A DNA stretch of 20,358 nucleotides, taken from assembly GCA_023392395.1 (NCBI GenBank), contig JAEVZE010000262.1:1-20358 (forward strand), written 5' to 3'. The notes beneath the pieces were generated by a model. That model saw only the letters and a list, made by a program, of their open reading frames with translations. It searched no databases and was not told the DNA's origin. This document shows, piece after piece, positions 1 to 7,013 of the stretch. The stretch is from Bacillota bacterium. GTDB taxonomy: Bacteria > Bacillota > Clostridia > Christensenellales > Aristaeellaceae. The position numbers and the translations under genes were made by a program. The stretch's first letter is position 1, and each line of letters begins with the position of its first letter.

Positions 1-557
1 GCGAGGAAGTCGGCCCACGGGCGCTGCCGCCGTTGGGCAAGCGGCCGCTGTTCATGACGGAGGAAGGCCCGCAGGCGGCCGAATACGGCACGCTGACCCA
101 CAACGCGCTGATGGCGGCGGACCTGAACGCCCTTCGCGGCCTGAAAGGCCCCGCGCTGACCCATGAACTCGCACGGCAGATCGCCTCTCTCAAGGATTCC
201 GGCAGGCTGTACGGCGACGTGGAGCCGAAGCTGATCGCCCGCTTCTTCGAGGGCGAAACCGGGCGGCGGCTGCTTAACTCCCCCAGAGTGGAGCGGGAGT
301 GGCCATTCAACCTGCGCGTGGATTCCAAGGGCGAGCGCCTGCTGGTGCAGGGCGTGATCGACTGCTGCTTCCTGGAAGGCGGCGAATGGGTACTATTGGA
401 CTACAAGACCGACCGTTCAGACGACGTCAGCGCCCTCCTCGACCACTACCGCCCGCAGATCGAATGGTACGCCAAGGCACTCCACGAAATCACCGGCATC
501 CCGGTTAAACAGCGTCTGATCTGTCTGCTTCGGACCGGGTTGGAACTCACCGTGTAA
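1..557 (+). CDS. addA: ATP-dependent helicase/nuclease subunit A, C-terminal part (AddA, partial)
   Basis: Only the last ~185 codons are present; the reading frame is open to the left edge (first full codon at position 3), so the gene begins outside the window. AddA is the helicase-nuclease subunit of AddAB, the Gram-positive RecBCD equivalent that resects double-strand breaks to Chi-like sites. What is seen is the RecB-type PD-(D/E)XK nuclease domain: an acidic-hydrophobic strand ending GVIDCCF, then WVLLDYKTDR, where the Asp and the Lys of DYKTD are the usual metal-binding and catalytic residues, followed by a QIEWYAKAL helix typical of this domain. The end (CLLRTGLELTV) fits the family's C-terminus. 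It stops with TAA at 555-557, followed by a strongly folded intergenic region. addB would be expected upstream. AddA is very likely; a lone RecB-like nuclease is the alternative. Confidence 0.88.
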   Translation, partial: EEVGPRALPPLGKRPLFMTEEGPQAAEYGTLTHNALMAADLNALRGLKGPALTHELARQIASLKDSGRLYGDVEPKLIARFFEGETGRRLLNSPRVEREWPFNLRVDSKGERLLVQGVIDCCFLEGGEWVLLDYKTDRSDDVSALLDHYRPQIEWYAKALHEITGIPVKQRLICLLRTGLELTV

Positions 558-565
558 AGCCCACC

Positions 566-815
566 GGGCCTCTCCAAGGAGTGGCCTCAGGGCGTCAAAA
601 AACCCTTCCAGGTTTTTTGACGCGAAGGGAAGAAGCCTTCGGAAGCCTGAAAATCGCACGATTTTCCGGGCGGCTTCCTGACTGATGGAAGGGTTTCTTC
701 CACCGGTATGCGTACTGGTGGAAGAAACTCCGTCCCCGGCGCACATGTCGCCGGGAACGATTGAAGCAGGACGGGGACTTTTTTGACAGGCTGGGGCCTC
801 TCCTTGAAGAGGCCC
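566..815 (+). other. Highly structured intergenic element (family 2, copy R1) with long closing helix
   Basis: This gene-free stretch after addA folds almost throughout. Local hairpins: 567-586; 592-604 with 611-623 (13 perfect pairs); 641-647 with 672-678 containing an inner stem 649-655/660-666 and an unpaired GGGC (668-671); 693-704 with 717-728 (12 perfect pairs, continued inward over a TGCG loop); 735-741 with 749-755. In addition the two ends pair: 566-602 is complementary to 779-815 at 32 of 37 positions (one G-T). A conserved CCCTTCCAGG box lies at 603-612, and CCCTTCC there can pair with GGAAGGG at 687-693. The arrangement recurs at about 13703-13850 with different stem sequences. 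No open reading frame or known riboswitch signature is seen. Function is unknown: a structured RNA, a processed 3' end of the addA message, or a repeated mobile element. Confidence 0.7.
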
Positions 816-823
816 GGTTTTTT
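794..823 (+). terminator. Rho-independent terminator after addA and the R1 element
   Basis: GGGCCTCT (794-801) pairs with AGAGGCCC (808-815) over a six-base loop and is followed by GG and six T residues (818-823). This is a standard intrinsic terminator on the plus strand. Its stem also forms the distal arm of the long-range helix with 566-587, so the two folds compete. Confidence 0.8.
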
Positions 824-881
824 GCACCCGAACGGGCTATGCAATCTTCATCCAAGATCCTGTCTTGCCGCAAAAGTCTCC

Positions 882-910
882 TTGACAATAGTACCATATG
901 GTATTATCCT
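882..910 (+). promoter_or_regulatory. Promoter with 20-bp palindromic operator for the MarR cassette
   Basis: A perfect -35 box TTGACA (882-887) lies 17 bases from TATCCT (905-910, 4 of 6 with the -10 consensus; TATTAT at 902-907 is an alternative at poor spacing). The palindrome TACCATATGGTA (892-903) fills most of the spacer and extends to 888-907 with a single mismatch (891/904). A palindrome of this size between -35 and -10, directly upstream of a MarR-family gene, is the usual arrangement of an autorepressor operator. Autoregulation is inferred from position; the palindrome itself is seen. Confidence 0.8.
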
Positions 911-925
911 ATATCGCAGGAGGTG

Positions 926-1369
926 GTGAGCCTGGTTGATAAGTCCAACGGCGGATTCCTGATCGGCAAGATCAAGCAGATTCAGGGGCGGGTGTTTGAA
1001 AAACTGCTTTTTTTCCACGGGATCGATCAATTCAACGGCGCGCAAGGGCGGATTCTGTTTGTGTTATGGGACCATGACGACATCCCCATCAGCGAGCTTG
1101 CTGACAAGACCGGACTCGCCAAGACGACGCTCACCAGCATGCTCGACCGGCTGGAGGCATCCGGCCATGTTCAGCGCGTGTTCGATCCGGGCGACCGCAG
1201 GAGGGTCAACATCCGACTCACCGAAACTGCCAGAGGCCTCAAAGGCAGCTACGACGCGGTGTCCCGGCATATGAGCGAGATTTTCTACGAAGACTTTACG
1301 GACGAAGAAATCGCCGTCTTCGAGGATAGCCTGGTTCGTATCCTGCGCAATCTTTCAAAGACGAAATAA
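926..1369 (+). CDS. MarR-family transcriptional regulator
   Basis: This is a small winged helix-turn-helix repressor (about 145 residues), the usual MarR length. The recognition region reads ISELADKTGLAKTTLTSML, followed by the beta-wing signature DPGDRRRVNIRLT; flanking helices provide the dimer interface. MarR proteins bind short palindromes and let go on binding small phenolic or oxidising ligands; the ligand here is unknown. The start is uncertain: AGGAGG at 918-923 is only two bases from GTG 926 and eight bases from an in-frame CTG at 932, and there is no nearby ATG. I give GTG 926 as the conventional choice, but CTG 932 fits the ribosome site better. The frame is open further upstream through the promoter, so a longer start is unlikely. 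The gene lies 44 bases before the flavin-reductase-like gene and is probably cotranscribed with it. Confidence 0.85.
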   Translation: MSLVDKSNGGFLIGKIKQIQGRVFEKLLFFHGIDQFNGAQGRILFVLWDHDDIPISELADKTGLAKTTLTSMLDRLEASGHVQRVFDPGDRRRVNIRLTETARGLKGSYDAVSRHMSEIFYEDFTDEEIAVFEDSLVRILRNLSKTK

Positions 1370-1413
1370 ATGCGCCGACCAATCACACGACATTAATGCA
1401 AAGGAGCGATGAC

Positions 1414-1965
1414 ATGGAAGCAATCAACGAACATTCAGCGTGTTTTTTCACCCAGCAACTGTTCCTGATCGGGACATACAACGAGGATGGGACGGCGAAC
1501 TTCGCGCCCATCTCCTGGATCAGCTTCACAGGGGGGCCTCCTTGCTGCCTTGTGATCAGCATCAACGGCGCGTCCAGGAAAAAACGAACGACGCTGAACA
1601 TCGAGCGCACAGGTCTACTTTCCGCAACCGTCGTCACGCCCAACCTTCTGCCCTTTGTCGAGCAGCACAACCTGGCGACACAGCGGGAAGGCGTCGTCAT
1701 CCCCCATGCGGTTGAGCCGGGAAAGACATTGAAAGTCCCGCTTTTGAAGGGCGCAAAGTGGTCCTACGAATGCGAGGTAATCCAGTCCGTCCGCATCGGC
1801 TCCAGTGACACCCATTTCGCCGCCTTCAAGGGCGTCAACGTCCGTGAGGACATTCAGGCGCTCGACTTCATCGATCTGCGCGCGATCAATCCGGTGGTGT
1901 ACTCGCCCAATCATTACTTCACGGTCGGGGAGCACCTTGGGAAGATCGGGGACTACGCAAAATGA
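1414..1965 (+). CDS. Flavin reductase-like / FMN-binding split-barrel protein
   Basis: The protein has 183 residues, a common size for the flavin reductase-like family (flavoredoxin and related NAD(P)H:FMN oxidoreductases). The N-terminal half has the FMN-barrel pattern: LIGTYNEDGTANFAPISWISF, a strand with CCLVISI, and KKRTTLNIERTGLLSATVVTP, the region that in relatives holds the FMN phosphate. The C-terminal part (EVIQSVRIGSSDTHFAAFKGVNV, then VYSPNHYFTVGEHLGKIG) matches the end of this family. ATG 1414 is chosen because GGAG at 1403-1406 sits seven bases upstream; an earlier ATG at 1396 lies before that site. It is cytosolic, with no signal peptide. It follows a MarR regulator on the same transcript, suggesting a ligand- or redox-inducible detoxification or electron-transfer cassette. 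Substrate is not predictable. Confidence 0.82.
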   Translation: MEAINEHSACFFTQQLFLIGTYNEDGTANFAPISWISFTGGPPCCLVISINGASRKKRTTLNIERTGLLSATVVTPNLLPFVEQHNLATQREGVVIPHAVEPGKTLKVPLLKGAKWSYECEVIQSVRIGSSDTHFAAFKGVNVREDIQALDFIDLRAINPVVYSPNHYFTVGEHLGKIGDYAK

Positions 1966-2002
1966 CATGCAATCGGTCTATGAGATTCCCTCCGGTACAC
2001 AG

Positions 2003-2034
2003 AAAGGCCCGCTTTATTTGAAAGCGGGCCTTTT
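2003..2034 (+). terminator. Intrinsic terminator after the flavin-reductase-like gene (bidirectional)
   Basis: A 13-bp perfect stem (2003-2015 with 2021-2033, core GGCCCGC) has a five-base loop and ends in TTTT. The complementary A residues on the left side let it also end minus-strand transcripts from the gene that stops at 2053. It separates the convergent plus and minus gene blocks. Confidence 0.88.
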
Positions 2035-2052
2035 CTATGGAATACTCGAATC

Positions 2053-2304
2053 CTAATTCAGCTTCCCCGCCGTTGCCAACGCCAGCGCCTTGGAGAGCTG
2101 ATCGGGGCAGGAAGTGCCCTTGCCGCCGCAGTCGATGCCGCGAAGCTTCTCGATCACATCTTCCACCCTCATGCCCTTGACAAGGTTCGAAATGCCCGCC
2201 AGGTTGCCGTCGCACCCGCCGACAAACCGTACGCTCAACAGTACGCCGTTTTCCACGTCGAACTCGATGGACCGGGAACAGGTGCCTTTTGTTTTGTAAG
2301 TCAT
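2053..2304 (-). CDS. TSCPD-domain protein (TIGR03905 type)
   Basis: This small protein of 83 residues has the TSCPD domain signature (GKGTSCPDQL, about residues 62-71) plus other conserved cysteines: TKGTCSRS near residue 9, FVGGCDGN near 31 and GIDCGG near 59. Proteins of this length and layout are widespread in Clostridia and are uncharacterised; the related domain in some ribonucleotide reductases is cysteine-rich and thought to bind metal. Metal binding is therefore a guess from cysteine spacing. The start ATG is preceded by GGAGGAG at six-base spacing and overlaps the stop of the upstream phosphatase as ATGA, so translation is probably coupled. It is the last gene of the prmC-prfA-tsaC operon before the terminator at 2003-2034. 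Confidence 0.85.
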   Translation of the reverse strand: MTYKTKGTCSRSIEFDVENGVLLSVRFVGGCDGNLAGISNLVKGMRVEDVIEKLRGIDCGGKGTSCPDQLSKALALATAGKLN

Positions 2305-2750
2305 GGTTTCTCCTCCGAAATGATTTTGTCCGCGGCGGCCTCCACCGCCTCCGCAATCCTGAGCGCGGTCTTGATGTAGACCTCGGGCGGTCCGCCGTAA
2401 GGGTCGTCGATGTCGCCGAGCAGCCCCGCATAGCCCCTGAGCGCCTCCACGCGACCGCCGGGGAAGACGTTCTTCACATAGTCCGCCTGGGCCTTCGTCA
2501 TGGTCAGAACCAGCGCGCCGCTAAGGTCCACATCGTACAGGGGTCGCGCCCGGTGAAGATTGAGCTCGATGCCCAGCTCCTTCATCGCAAGGCAGGCGTT
2601 CCAGCTGGCGGGCGCGCCCGGCGTCGCCGACAGCCCCGCCGATTCCACCCGGATGTCCTCCCGCCCCCGGCTTTTCAGCGCGCGTTTCAGCAGCGCCTCG
2701 GCCATGGGGCTTCGGCAAGTGTTGCCCGCGCACACAAACACCACGCGCAT
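2301..2750 (-). CDS. Low-molecular-weight protein-tyrosine/arginine phosphatase
   Basis: The protein has 149 residues and the low-molecular-weight phosphatase fold. The P-loop is at the extreme N-terminus (VFVCAGNTCRSPMAE): the first Cys is the nucleophile and the Arg-Ser pair closes the CX5RS motif. The general-acid Asp is in DIDDPYGG near residue 115. A Thr after the Asn in the loop (GNTCRS) is the form found in YwlE-type phosphoarginine phosphatases, whereas tyrosine phosphatases usually have Ile or Leu there. YwlE also sits next to ywlC/tsaC and prfA in Bacillus, so an arginine phosphatase acting with a McsB-like kinase is likely, though no mcsB is in the window. The start is ATG 2750, overlapping the tsaC stop by one base (TGATG); GTG 2753 is possible but closer to the GAGG site. 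Confidence 0.88.
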   Translation of the reverse strand: MRVVFVCAGNTCRSPMAEALLKRALKSRGREDIRVESAGLSATPGAPASWNACLAMKELGIELNLHRARPLYDVDLSGALVLTMTKAQADYVKNVFPGGRVEALRGYAGLLGDIDDPYGGPPEVYIKTALRIAEAVEAAADKIISEEKP

Positions 2751-3781
2751 CACGATACCTCGATGATGTCAAAGGCCGCCGCCCGGCCCATCCGGTTCAT
2801 AATGGCGAGCCCCACGCCCGCCGTATCCACCGCTTCTGCGAACATGCGCTGAACGTTTTGCTCGTCCATCTCCCGAAGCGCCTGGAAAAGGTTCGCAGCC
2901 ACCGCCTCCGGCGTCTTGCCCAGCGGACGCACGCACCGATCGCCATACCGCTCCGCATTCACGGCCAGGATGGCGCACCGGATGCCCTGGGCCTTGGCCT
3001 CGTCGTACCGAAACGCGATCTCCCGAGCCACGGCTTCCGCCGCGCCCTGCACGATGGTGAGCCGCCCCTGCGGGGCGTAATGCTTGTACTTCATGCCGGG
3101 GGAGCGCGCCTGTTCGCCCTCCCGGAGAGGCCGGAGCGCGCTGTCGTCTACCTGCACGGCCCCAAGCGCAGCCTCGATCATCTCCGGCGTCACGCCACCC
3201 GGGCGCAATACCCGGGGTACATCGCCCGTCATGTCCACCACGGTGGATTCCAGCCCCACCTGGCAGGGCCCGCCGTCCAGTACCATGGGAATCCGGCCGT
3301 CCATGTCCTCCAGCACGTGTTCCGCCCGCGTGGGGCTTGGCCGCCCGGAGCGGTTGGCGCTGGGCGCGGCCACCGGCACGCCTGCTTTTTCGATCAACTC
3401 CCGCGCCGCCGGGTGCGACGGCATGCGGATGGCCACGGTATGGAGGCCCGCCGTCACTTCGTCCGGCACAATGCCGGACTTTTTTAGCACCATCGTCAGC
3501 GGCCCCGGCCAGAAGGCATCCGCAAGAAGGCGCGCCTTCTCCGGCAAGGGACCATCAATCAACGTCAGGACCTGCGTAAGACTCGACACGTGCAGGATCA
3601 GCGGATTGTCCGCCGGGCGGCCCTTGGCCTCGAAGATGCGCAAAACCGCCTCACCATCCAGCCCGTTCGCGCCCAAGCCGTAGACCGTCTCCGTCGGAAA
3701 CGCCACGAGCCCGCCCGCGCGGATCAGCGCCGCCGCCTGCTCTATGGAAGCGGCATCGTAGGGGACAAGCAGGGTCTTCAT
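2750..3781 (-). CDS. tsaC: Threonylcarbamoyl-AMP synthase (Sua5/YwlC type)
   Basis: This enzyme makes threonylcarbamoyl-AMP from Thr, bicarbonate and ATP, the first step of t6A37 in ANN-decoding tRNAs. At 343 residues it is the long Sua5 form. The N-terminal YrdC domain (to about residue 205) shows GGLVAFPTETVYGLGANG, KGRPADNPLILHV and the nucleotide-binding loop SANRSGRPSPT. The C-terminal Sua5 domain begins after the RSPGMKYKHYAP linker motif. Bacillus ywlC is the equivalent gene. The start ATG has AAGGAG upstream and shares ATGA with the prfA stop. mtaB, which methylthiolates t6A37, is also in the window, so two steps of the same tRNA modification are represented. Confidence 0.93.
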   Translation of the reverse strand: MKTLLVPYDAASIEQAAALIRAGGLVAFPTETVYGLGANGLDGEAVLRIFEAKGRPADNPLILHVSSLTQVLTLIDGPLPEKARLLADAFWPGPLTMVLKKSGIVPDEVTAGLHTVAIRMPSHPAARELIEKAGVPVAAPSANRSGRPSPTRAEHVLEDMDGRIPMVLDGGPCQVGLESTVVDMTGDVPRVLRPGGVTPEMIEAALGAVQVDDSALRPLREGEQARSPGMKYKHYAPQGRLTIVQGAAEAVAREIAFRYDEAKAQGIRCAILAVNAERYGDRCVRPLGKTPEAVAANLFQALREMDEQNVQRMFAEAVDTAGVGLAIMNRMGRAAAFDIIEVS

Positions 3782-4860
3782 GCGTCCTGCTCCTTTAGAA
3801 GCTCCGTCTGCTCCGCCAGCGTCAGCGCGTCAATGATCTCGTCCAGGTCGCCGTTCATCACGTCTTCAATCTGGTACAAGGTCAGCCCGATGCGATGGTC
3901 AGTCACGCGGCCCTTCGGGAAGTTGTAGGTGCGAATGCGCTCGGAGCGGTCGCCGGTGCCGATCTGGCTGCGGCGCTCGCCCGCGTAGCTGCTGTTGGCC
4001 TGCTCCCGCTGCAGTTCGTAGAGCCGGGCGCGCAGCACCTGCATGGCGCGCTCCTTGTTCTGGACCTGCGAGCGCTGGTCCTGGGAGGTAACCACCAGGC
4101 CCGTCGGCATGTGGGTGATGCGCACGGCGGAATCGGTCCGGTTGACGTGCTGTCCACCCGCGCCCGACGCGCGGTAGGTATCGATGCGCAGGTCCGCGGG
4201 GTTGATCGCCACTTCGACCTCCTCCGCCTCCGGCAACACCGCCACTGTTGCGGTGGAGGTGTGGATGCGCCCGCTGGACTCGGTCACCGGCACCCGCTGC
4301 ACCCGGTGCACGCCGCTTTCGTACTTGAAGCGGCTGAACACGTTCTTGCCCTGGATCATGATGACCGCCTCCTTGAGCCCTCCCAGCTCATTGAGGCCGC
4401 CCTCGGTCAGTTCCACCTTCCACCCGCGGGATTCGGCGTAGTGGGTGTACATGCGCAAAAGCTGCGCGCCGAAAAGGCCCGCCTCGTCGCCGCCCGCGCC
4501 CGCACGGACTTCCAGGATGGCGTTGCGGTAATCGTCCGGGTCCTTGGGCAAAAGGCGGAGCCTGGCCTCCTGGGTTAGTTTGTCCAGTTCCGGCTCCAGC
4601 GCCTCCAGTTCTTCCTTCGCCATGTCGCGAAGGTCGGGGTCTTCCAGCATCGCGCGGGCGCCCTCGGCTTCCTCGCACTTTTTCCGGAAATCCGACGCGA
4701 ATTGCGCCAGGTCCATCAGCTCGTTGTGCTCCCGCATCAGCTTTTGAAGCAGCGCCGCGTCCTGGATCACCTCCGGCAGCGTGATGCGGATGGACAGCTC
4801 CTCAAACCGGCCCTCCACCGCCTCCAGCCTGCGGAGAATGCGCTCCCGTTCGTTCTCCAA
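3778..4860 (-). CDS. prfA: Peptide chain release factor 1
   Basis: RF1 reads UAA and UAG stop codons and triggers peptide release. The protein has 360 residues, the normal length. The catalytic GGQ is in ASGAGGQHVNRTDS. The codon-reading tripeptide is PVT (VQRVPVTESSGRIH), the PxT form that marks RF1 rather than the SPF of RF2. The N-terminal coiled domain and the C-terminal GERRSQIGTGDRSERIRTYNF segment are also typical. The start is TTG (4858-4860), three bases after the prmC stop; AAAGGG eight bases upstream supports it and no nearby ATG exists. It overlaps tsaC by ATGA. PrmC, encoded just upstream, methylates the GGQ glutamine of this protein. Confidence 0.95.
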   Translation of the reverse strand: MENERERILRRLEAVEGRFEELSIRITLPEVIQDAALLQKLMREHNELMDLAQFASDFRKKCEEAEGARAMLEDPDLRDMAKEELEALEPELDKLTQEARLRLLPKDPDDYRNAILEVRAGAGGDEAGLFGAQLLRMYTHYAESRGWKVELTEGGLNELGGLKEAVIMIQGKNVFSRFKYESGVHRVQRVPVTESSGRIHTSTATVAVLPEAEEVEVAINPADLRIDTYRASGAGGQHVNRTDSAVRITHMPTGLVVTSQDQRSQVQNKERAMQVLRARLYELQREQANSSYAGERRSQIGTGDRSERIRTYNFPKGRVTDHRIGLTLYQIEDVMNGDLDEIIDALTLAEQTELLKEQDA

Positions 4861-4863
4861 GCG

Positions 4864-5685
4864 TTACACCCTTTCCACCATGACGACGCGGTCCGCGCCG
4901 CTCAAATCCTTGATAATGCATCTCCGACCCAGGGGCGCAAGCATCCCGGACACGCTCTCCGCCTGCCCCATGCCCACCTCAAGCAGCGCCCAGCCGCCGG
5001 GATTCAGCCTTTCAGGCAATTGCATAGCGATGCGCCGGTAAAAGTCCAACCCGTCCACGCCGCCGTAGAGCGCCAGCCCCGGCTCCCGCGCGACCTCCGG
5101 TTGCAAACATTCCATGTCCGCTTTCGTGAGGTACGGCGGGTTGCAGACGATCAGATCAAACGTGCCCGAAACCGCCTCAAACAGATCGCCCTGGGCCCAA
5201 TCCACCTGCGCGCCCAGAAGACGCGCGTTCTCCTTGGCAACGTTAAGCGCATCCGTACTGATGTCCGCGCCGGTGACGTTCGTCTCCGGCCGTTCCAGCG
5301 CCATCGTGACCGCCAAGATGCCGCTGCCGGTGCACAGGTCCAGCACACGCATGCCCTTGTTCAGTCGCTTCAGCGCTTCCTCGCACAGGGTTTCGGTGTC
5401 GCCTCGAGGGATCAGCACCCGGGAATCCACTTCAAACCGCCTGCCATAGAAGTATGCGAAGCCTTCCACATATTGAAGCGGCTCGCCGGATTCCCTTCGG
5501 GTGAGCGCGCGTTCAAACCATTCCTGCGCGCCAAGCGCCACGTCGTCCTCCAGGCGCAACGCAAGCGCTCCGCGGTGTACGCGGAGCGCGTCCGACAGAA
5601 GCCACATCGCGTCGGCCTCGGGGTCGGGACTGCCGGAAGCGGTCAGGCGCCTGACAGCGCTTTTTACAAGCTCACGGGCGCGCAT
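4864..5685 (-). CDS. prmC: Release factor glutamine N5-methyltransferase
   Basis: PrmC methylates the Gln of the GGQ motif in release factors. The protein has 273 residues. An N-terminal helical release-factor-binding domain (to about residue 85) is followed by a class I SAM domain: SAM loop DLCTGSG (116-122), the acidic residue in TGADIS, and the substrate-amide-binding NPPY (182-185) that is diagnostic. PLQYVEGFAYFYG and LIPRGDTE are family hallmarks. ATG 5685 matches the family N-terminus (MRARELVKSAV) though its ribosome site is weak; it overlaps the end of yqhQ by 14 bases, so reinitiation from yqhQ translation is likely. It lies three bases upstream of prfA, which encodes its substrate. 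Confidence 0.94.
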   Translation of the reverse strand: MRARELVKSAVRRLTASGSPDPEADAMWLLSDALRVHRGALALRLEDDVALGAQEWFERALTRRESGEPLQYVEGFAYFYGRRFEVDSRVLIPRGDTETLCEEALKRLNKGMRVLDLCTGSGILAVTMALERPETNVTGADISTDALNVAKENARLLGAQVDWAQGDLFEAVSGTFDLIVCNPPYLTKADMECLQPEVAREPGLALYGGVDGLDFYRRIAMQLPERLNPGGWALLEVGMGQAESVSGMLAPLGRRCIIKDLSGADRVVMVERV

Positions 5686-6754
5686 CGCTGACGGCCGCGC
5701 CCTCGGTTTCGGCCGGTTTTTCCACGATGGCTGCGGCGGTGGCGGTCTTGTCCTCGGGCTGATAGATGCCGCCGTTCAGATCGCCCAGCGGGTTTTCATA
5801 GCCCAGCGACGCCTTCAGCGACACCAGCGCGACCTCCAGCATCCTGTCGTCGGGCTCGGCGGTGGTGATCTTCTGTACCATCAGCCCCGGCCATTTCATG
5901 GCGCGCACGAACCAGTTGTTCTCCGCCCAAGCCAGACCCTTCAAAATCTCATAGGATACGCCCGCCACCAGTGGGAGCAAGAGCAGCCGGCTGCCCAGCC
6001 GCAGGAAAGGGTTCGAGGTATCGCTGCCCAGCAGCAGGAAGATCAGAATCGAAATCGCCATCACGATCACCAGGAAGCTGGTGCCGCAGCGCGGGTGAAG
6101 CGTGGTGAACGGGCGAGCGTTTTCAACGGTCAGGTCCTTGCCGCTCTCGTAGCAGTAGATCGACTTGTGCTCCGCGCCGTGGTACTGGAAGACCCTGCGG
6201 ATCTCCTTGAGCTTGGAGCACAGGAAGACGTACAGGAGAAACAGCACCATGCGCACCACGCCGCCGATCACATTGACCAGCATTTTATTGTGGATGACGT
6301 TTTTGATCAGCGCCTCCAGGAACGTGGGCAGCGCGAAGAAAAGGCCCACCGACAGAAGGATCGCCAGCACCACCGCAAAGCCCATCATCACGTCGTCGGG
6401 CTTGACGTGCAAGATCTGCGCGACCTTTTTCTCAAACTTGGAGGGCTCCTCCGCGTCCAGGCCCGCCATGTCAGCGGACTCGGTCAGGATTTTCATGCCG
6501 CCCACCAGCGAATTGATGAAACTGACCACACCCCGAACGAGGGGCCAGGCCATCCACGGATGCTTCTCGGAGAGCGGCGTGATCTTGCGTACCTTGTACA
6601 CGATGCGCCCGTCGGTCTTCCTGACCGCGATGGCCACGTGCCTGGGGCCCTGCATCATCACGCCTTCCATGACGGCCTGTCCGCCCACCGAAATAAAGCC
6701 TTCGGGTTGTTTATTAAAAAACCAGTCGTGGAAGCGCTTGGAAAAATCAGACAT
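5672..6754 (-). CDS. yqhQ: DUF1385 integral membrane protein (YqhQ family)
   Basis: This membrane protein of 360 residues is of unknown biochemical function and is common in Gram-positives near prmC and rpmE. The N-terminal cytosolic part contains the conserved GGQAVMEGVMMQGP (24-36). Predicted membrane segments lie at about 122-143, 161-181, 226-243 and 254-273. The conserved motif YHGAEHK (191-197) falls between the second and third, followed by CYESG and LHPRCGTSF. The C-terminal tail of about 50 residues is hydrophilic and Ala/Glu-rich. ATG 6754 is chosen because GGGAGG sits five bases upstream and the open frame before it lacks family similarity. A TATAAT on the minus strand at 6789-6794 probably belongs to its promoter. 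It opens the operon yqhQ-prmC-prfA-tsaC-phosphatase-TSCPD. Confidence 0.88.
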   Translation of the reverse strand: MSDFSKRFHDWFFNKQPEGFISVGGQAVMEGVMMQGPRHVAIAVRKTDGRIVYKVRKITPLSEKHPWMAWPLVRGVVSFINSLVGGMKILTESADMAGLDAEEPSKFEKKVAQILHVKPDDVMMGFAVVLAILLSVGLFFALPTFLEALIKNVIHNKMLVNVIGGVVRMVLFLLYVFLCSKLKEIRRVFQYHGAEHKSIYCYESGKDLTVENARPFTTLHPRCGTSFLVIVMAISILIFLLLGSDTSNPFLRLGSRLLLLPLVAGVSYEILKGLAWAENNWFVRAMKWPGLMVQKITTAEPDDRMLEVALVSLKASLGYENPLGDLNGGIYQPEDKTATAAAIVEKPAETEGAAVSDARP

Positions 6755-6788
6755 GGTGTCCTCCCGCCGGGTAGATTTCCGCTCTCTT

Positions 6789-6794
6789 ATTATA
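6789..6794 (-). promoter_or_regulatory. Likely -10 element for the yqhQ operon
   Basis: On the minus strand TATAAT occurs 35 bases before the yqhQ start. No good -35 box is found at 16-18 bases (TTTCGC is the nearest), so activity is inferred from the perfect -10 and its position after a gene-free stretch. Confidence 0.5.
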
Positions 6795-6884
6795 TAACCT
6801 CTTACCTTCCCGCGAAAGCACGAAAATATGACAATGCCGTGAAGACAGGCGGGAGAAGCGAAGGGAAAGGCTGGGGAAACGCCG

Positions 6885-7010
6885 GGAGCGCCACCCCCGG
6901 ACCCCTGCCAGAGGGATTGAATCCCTTTGAACTCCCGCACAAGGGGAGAAATAGAGAGATACGCGGCTTGCGTGCCTCACCCACGGGGTATTGGGGGCCA
7001 CGGCCCCCGA
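6885..7010. other. Run of short hairpins between yqhQ promoter and family 1 copy A
   Basis: This gene-free stretch holds several local inverted repeats: AGGGATT/AATCCCT around 6913-6927 with a one-base loop, and GGGGGCC (6993-6999) with GGCCCCC (7002-7008). There is no coding potential beyond frame shadows and no clear promoter. It is contiguous with the family 1 element to its right and may be part of the same larger intergenic repeat cassette. Confidence 0.45.
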
Positions 7011-7013
7011 TTT

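Noticed and set aside
566..823. T-box or other known riboswitch in the leader before the MarR gene
   Set aside because: No T-box sequence (AGGGTGGNACCGCG type) and no recognisable TPP, FMN, cobalamin, SAM, lysine or glycine riboswitch core; the terminator also precedes the MarR promoter, so the region belongs to the addA side.
558..925. tRNA or rRNA genes in the structured gaps (also checked at 6755-7222, 11197-11447, 12088-12372, 13642-13857, 17915-18208)
   Set aside because: No GGTTCRANYCC T-loop/cloverleaf or rRNA core sequence is present in any gap.
2053..3928. Plus-strand open frames opposite tsaC and the phosphatase
   Set aside because: Shadows of clearly identified minus-strand genes with no ribosome sites.
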